Source: CAVSJJ01 sp963771015
GTDB lineage: Bacteria; Actinomycetota; Actinomycetes; Actinomycetales; Dermatophilaceae
NCBI GenBank assembly: GCA_963771015.1
Contig: CAVYRN010000005.1
Span: 248,001-312,000 of the forward strand
Length of the DNA: 64,000 nt
Direction of reading: 5' to 3'
In this document: positions 61,601 to 64,000 of the stretch, piece by piece
Numbering within the stretch: the stretch's first letter is position 1
Layout of the letters: each line of letters opens with the position of its first letter
The notes under the pieces: generated by a model
What the model was told of the DNA's origin: nothing
Database searches by the model: none
Seen by the model: the letters and a program-made list of their open reading frames with translations, nothing else
Position numbers and translations under genes: made by a program

Positions 61601-62240
61601 CCCGGCGCTGACCGAGCCGGTCTCCCGGCTGGCCTACGCCGGCCGGCTCTTCTCCGAGGAGTCGGTCACCGCGGCGCGCTCGCTCGCAGGGGTCGAGCCC
61701 GGGCTGCACGTCCGCGAGGTCGACCATCACGACAACGCGACGTGGTCACCCGAGGAGGCCCAGGTCGTCCTCGACCTGGCTCGAGGCCTGCTCGGTCGTA
61801 CCTGGACCGCCCCCGACGAGGAGTCGGCGCGCCGGCCGGGCCGCCCCCTGGCCCAGGGCGACATCTGCGTCATCACGCCCTACAACGCCCAGGTGGGGCT
61901 GCTCCGCGTGGTGCTCGACGAGGCCGGCCTGGTCGACGTCCCGGTCGGGACCGTGGACCGGTTCCAGGGCCGCGAGGCACCCGTGGTCATCGTCTCGATG
62001 GCCGCCTCGGCCCACGCCGACGTCTCTCGCGGGATCGGGTTCCTCCTGGACCGGCACCGCCTCAACGTCGCGGTCTCGCGCGGCAAGTGGGCGGCATACC
62101 TCGTCCGTTCGGTCGCGCTGACCGACTTCGCCCCGCGCTCACCCGCCGAGCTCATCGCGCTCGGCGCCTTCCTCGGCCTGTGCGAGGGCGCAGCGAGCAC
62201 GACGACGGTCGCGCTTCCCGCCGACCCGGTCACCGGCTGA
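58641..62240 (+). CDS. TM0106-type RecB-like nuclease/RNase H-like/SF1 helicase fusion
   Basis: 1199 residues, three parts. (1) RecB-family (TM0106-like) nuclease region, about 15-290, with the GHADFLERTADGWLVTDTKLA core and a Cys cluster CGRCEVC near 230. (2) RNase H-like (YprB-type) 3'-5' exonuclease region, about 320-510: FFDFEGDPLW, VYHYAAYE, DLYAVV and YNEDDCVST provide acidic residues. (3) SF1B helicase, about 780-1180: GPPGTGKT near 808, VIDEAGQF near 915, GDPQQLPQVSQ, TTWRMHP, VGTVDRFQGREAPVVIVSM-type and NVAVSRGK. GTG 58641 stands six bases after TAGGTT, suggesting a leaderless transcript. Probably acts in DNA repair or defence. Confidence 0.9.
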   Translation: MFLLQPASGSGDPAAARLVISPSDLRLASLCEFQLVRALDVVLGRAVPVAVQTDAMARRVIELGNAHEQRELRRLAREHPGRVVQFPRPAYDVASLTEAAAQTLATLRSDAEVVYQATFFDGGFVGHADFLERTADGWLVTDTKLARSDSVPALLQIAAYAAALTAAGVATAPTARLVLGSGAVSEHPLADIVPAYRARRSRLDTVLSEHRADDGPAVWGDARWLACGRCEVCEAEIEAARDVLLVAGVRMPTRRRLNEAGVATIEALAACEGPVPDVRDSTLRRIRAQARLQLVQERDPAGAVAFEVHSPEVLRRLPEPSEGDVFFDFEGDPLWSEPGSGVWGLEYLFGLVEVDGVDIDGGERPRFRAFWAHDREAERQALEDFVGYLTARLERWPDLHVYHYAAYETAALLRLAARHGVCEDDIDQFLRDGVFVDLYAVVRASVRVSQRSYSIKKLEPLYMAGRVGAVTRADESIVVYHEVIDARLDGDDATATRLLDEIADYNEDDCVSTLKLRDWLRARVSTEVGDQPHPGPVALSRPAPDVPERRRALLVLEDALRSRIAGVKPHERTAEQQAVAMVAASVQYHAREDKPFWWRHFDRLRSPVDEWVSEAGVFVVTRCDQVGDWHRDTPRQRPRRTLRLGGEPMGGAPLGPGVEVSAVYGDPPPLGVQTQPGHLHARSSSGIKVLAAEEMLAPNGRSHQILTVEELQPKDGDAHGAAPVALVPSGVVRTTKIDGALAELAQLVLDGLPALPEQAAMDLLLRRSPRLRSGGALPTVGSGPDRFVDAITAAVLDLDSSALAVQGPPGTGKTYIGARVVARLVRAGWKVGVCAQSHAAVENVLTAAVAAGVPAGQVGKAAHDTNAPAWTDLGSPDALASFAARQQGGYVIGGTAWDLCHEGRVTRGQLDLLVIDEAGQFSLAKTLAVSLAADRLLLLGDPQQLPQVSQGSHPDPVDDSALGWLIGGEPVLPASHGYFLETTWRMHPALTEPVSRLAYAGRLFSEESVTAARSLAGVEPGLHVREVDHHDNATWSPEEAQVVLDLARGLLGRTWTAPDEESARRPGRPLAQGDICVITPYNAQVGLLRVVLDEAGLVDVPVGTVDRFQGREAPVVIVSMAASAHADVSRGIGFLLDRHRLNVAVSRGKWAAYLVRSVALTDFAPRSPAELIALGAFLGLCEGAASTTTVALPADPVTG

Positions 62241-62280
62241 CCTCTGCACCACCACGCGGGGCACGCCGCCGAAGAGGTCA
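62238..62280. terminator. Hairpin formed by the stop codons of two convergent genes
   Basis: TGACCTCT (62238-62245) pairs with AGAGGTCA (62273-62280); each arm includes the stop codon of the helicase or the kinase gene. Bidirectional terminator in a 37-bp gap. Confidence 0.5.
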
Positions 62281-63777
62281 GAGCGCGGCAAGCGAGGCGA
62301 AGGTGTCCTTCAGGCTCGGGTAGAGCCCCCGGTAGACCTCGAACAGTTGCGCGTAGACATCGGCCACCGACGGGTCCGGCACGACCTCGTGCCCGGGCGG
62401 GGGCGCCGAGGTCACCTCGCCGGGACGACCCGCGAGCCACGCGTGGGCGAGGACGCCGGCGCCGGCCGCACTCATCTCACCCGCCGAGCACACCACGGCG
62501 GGCCGCTGGGTGACCCCGGTGACGATGCGCATCCACAGGTCACTGCGGGCACCGCCGCCCACCGCCCGGATGGTCTCGACCGGCCGGCCCGTCGTCCGTT
62601 CGAGGTTCTCCAGGTGCAGCCGCAGCTCCAGCGCGACTCCCTCGAGGATCGAGCGGTACAGGTGCCCCCTCGTGTGGCGGCCGTGCCAGCCGACCACGGC
62701 GCCCTTGGCGTTCGGGTCCCAGTACGGGCTCTGGGCCGCGTTCCAGTACGGCAGCGTGAGCAGCCCCTCGCTGCCGGCCGGGATCTCGGCAGCGGCGGCC
62801 TCGAACCACGCCAGCGACTCCTGACCAGGCTGTGCCGGGTCGCCCAGCTCTCGCCGGCACCACGACGCGAGGTACGCGGCGGAGTTGAGCACCGTCTCGA
62901 GCGTGTACGTGCCGTCGACCATGCCGGCCAGCGTCCGGAACGACAGGTCGGTGACGAAGTCGTCGGCTCGCACGCCGAGCACCATCGAGGTCCCGAGGTT
63001 GAGGTAGGCGATGCCCGGCTGGTCGGCTCGCAGCGCCAGCCCGGCCGACTGGCCGTCGCCGAGGCCCGCCACCAGAGGCACCGGCCCCGGCAGCCCGAGC
63101 TCGGCGGATACCGCGGGCGTCAGCGGGGCGATCTCGCGACCCGTCGGCACCAGGTCGGGCAGCTGGTCGGTCCGCACGCCCGCGAGGTCCATCAGCATCG
63201 GCGACCACTCGCGCCGCGCCAGGTCCAGTAGCCCCAGCGTGTCCGCCGAGGCCACGCTGGTCGCCCAGCGGCCGGTCAGCCGCCACGCGAGATATGCCTG
63301 GACGTCGCCGACCCGGGTCGCCACGGCGAGGACGCCGGGTTCGTTCCGGCGCAGCCACGCGAGCTTGTAGACCGCTGGGGTGGTGTCCGGTGGCTTCCCG
63401 GAGACCCGGTGTACCTCGTCGGTGCCGAGCTCGGCGATCTCGGCCCCGGCCCGGCCGTCGACCCACAGGATCGCCGGTCGCAACGGAGCGCCAGCGGCGT
63501 CGAGGCAGACGAAGGTCTCCCGCTGGTGGGTCAGACAGACCGCGCCGACCCGCCCCGCCGCGACCTGGCCGACGGCTCCGCGGATCGCTGAGCGGGCCGC
63601 GTCCCACCACTGCCGGGCATCCTGCTCGTGCCACGTGGGATGCGGTTGGGCGGTCTCCAGCGGGACGGCCGCCTCGGCCAGCACCGTTCCCCGGCCGTCG
63701 AGGACCACCGCCTTGGCCGCCGTCGTGGACAGGTCCAGGGCGACCACCAGTGGACCGCCGCCGCTCAACGCGCCCAT
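62278..63777 (-). CDS. FGGY-family carbohydrate kinase (xylulokinase-like)
   Basis: 499 residues. ASKHA fold: N-terminal phosphate loop LVVALDLSTTAAKAVVL, LTHQRETFVCLD, catalytic Asp in GLGDGQSAG, adenosine motif AVGGGARSDLWMRIVTG. Phosphorylates a ketose or sugar acid; overall layout is nearest to xylulokinase or gluconokinase, but no transporter or isomerase neighbour is in view, so substrate is open. ATG 63777. Confidence 0.85.
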   Translation of the reverse strand: MGALSGGGPLVVALDLSTTAAKAVVLDGRGTVLAEAAVPLETAQPHPTWHEQDARQWWDAARSAIRGAVGQVAAGRVGAVCLTHQRETFVCLDAAGAPLRPAILWVDGRAGAEIAELGTDEVHRVSGKPPDTTPAVYKLAWLRRNEPGVLAVATRVGDVQAYLAWRLTGRWATSVASADTLGLLDLARREWSPMLMDLAGVRTDQLPDLVPTGREIAPLTPAVSAELGLPGPVPLVAGLGDGQSAGLALRADQPGIAYLNLGTSMVLGVRADDFVTDLSFRTLAGMVDGTYTLETVLNSAAYLASWCRRELGDPAQPGQESLAWFEAAAAEIPAGSEGLLTLPYWNAAQSPYWDPNAKGAVVGWHGRHTRGHLYRSILEGVALELRLHLENLERTTGRPVETIRAVGGGARSDLWMRIVTGVTQRPAVVCSAGEMSAAGAGVLAHAWLAGRPGEVTSAPPPGHEVVPDPSVADVYAQLFEVYRGLYPSLKDTFASLAAL

Positions 63778-63824
63778 CGCGTCCGGCTGCTCTCGGCTCC
63801 GCGCATCGCCACCCTCGTGGACCG

Positions 63825-64000
63825 TCAGTCGACGTCCTCGTAGGCAATGGCGAACGGGTCCTCGTCGAAGCTCTCGTCGTCGTCCTCATCGTGGGTGAGC
63901 GCGGCGGTGAACACCCGGACCGGGGTCAGCCCGTCGGTGTCGAAGACCGCGTCGACCCCGAACGCCTCCAGGAGCTGCTCGGCGGCAAGCTCGGCCGCGG
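63825..64000 (-). CDS. C-terminus of an unrecognised acidic protein (cut by window edge)
   Basis: 57 codons before a TGA at 63825. The end reads VFTAALTHDEDDDESF...YEDVD, a strongly acidic tail after a compact segment (AELAAEQLLEAFGVDAVFDT). Same strand as, and 47 bp upstream of, the FGGY kinase, hence possibly in its operon. No function can be given. Confidence 0.6.
   Translation of the reverse strand, partial: AAELAAEQLLEAFGVDAVFDTDGLTPVRVFTAALTHDEDDDESFDEDPFAIAYEDVD

Overview
The window is a contiguous piece of a high-GC actinobacterial chromosome. The best guess is Micrococcales, near Intrasporangiaceae/Dermatophilaceae. Reasons: GC-rich codon use with many GTG and some TTG starts; the actinobacterial block metG-tatD-rpfB-rsmA-ispE together with pth-rplY-prs-glmU; an SdhC of the B-type with five helices; a PMT-type mannosyltransferase; and system II cytochrome c maturation in a Gram-positive setting. 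No insertion sequence, prophage, CRISPR array or rRNA is visible, and most genes lie on the minus strand in tight operons with ATGA, GTGA or TGATG junctions.

Region by region. 0-9.6 kb, minus strand: two secreted GGxF-repeat beta-propeller proteins (the first cut by the window edge), a GT4 glycosyltransferase, then a translationally coupled set of a polyprenyl-phosphate sugar transferase, cysQ, cysD and cysN. This resembles a cell-surface polysaccharide locus with sulfate activation built in. 9.8-14.8 kb: pth, rplY, an EamA transporter, prs and glmU. 14.9-20.7 kb: a complete fructose PTS operon, fruR-fruK-IIA-fruA-ptsH-ptsI, with a clear promoter and phased repeats upstream. 20.9-24.4 kb: tRNA-Gln, a fatty acid desaturase with a large operator, a FasR-like TetR regulator, and a divergent tam/tamR pair with a palindromic operator. 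24.4-32.2 kb: an ABC-F ATPase, ispE, rsmA, rpfB, tatD, metG. 32.3-34.1 kb: a TetR regulator, a small membrane protein and a CPBP protease-like protein. 34.2-40.6 kb: sdhCAB with a DtxR/IdeR-like box, palindromes and a G-rich 48-bp minisatellite, rsmI and a protein mannosyltransferase.

The most unusual part is 40.6-57.1 kb. One operon (47.8 to 40.6 kb) encodes a TPR protein, CcdA, ResB, CcsB, a ResA-like thioredoxin, a membrane-anchored cytochrome with ten CxxCH motifs, and a MerR-like DNA-binding protein. A second operon (53.9 to 48.1 kb) encodes a TPR protein, a membrane-tethered NHL propeller, a secreted six-heme cytochrome, and a larger secreted multiheme protein whose signal-peptide region is separated from the heme region by a one-base frameshift in a short homopolymer. 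Both operons carry the same short promoter-proximal element at exactly the same distance from their first start codon. A degenerate receiver protein, a NarL-type response regulator and its histidine kinase follow upstream. Together this looks like a dedicated multiheme electron-transfer system with its own maturation machinery and regulators, uncommon for an actinobacterium.

57.2-64 kb: a lipoprotein, a small membrane protein, a 1199-residue nuclease-helicase fusion, a FGGY sugar kinase and the C-terminus of an unrecognised acidic protein. All calls come from reading the sequence; no database search was run.
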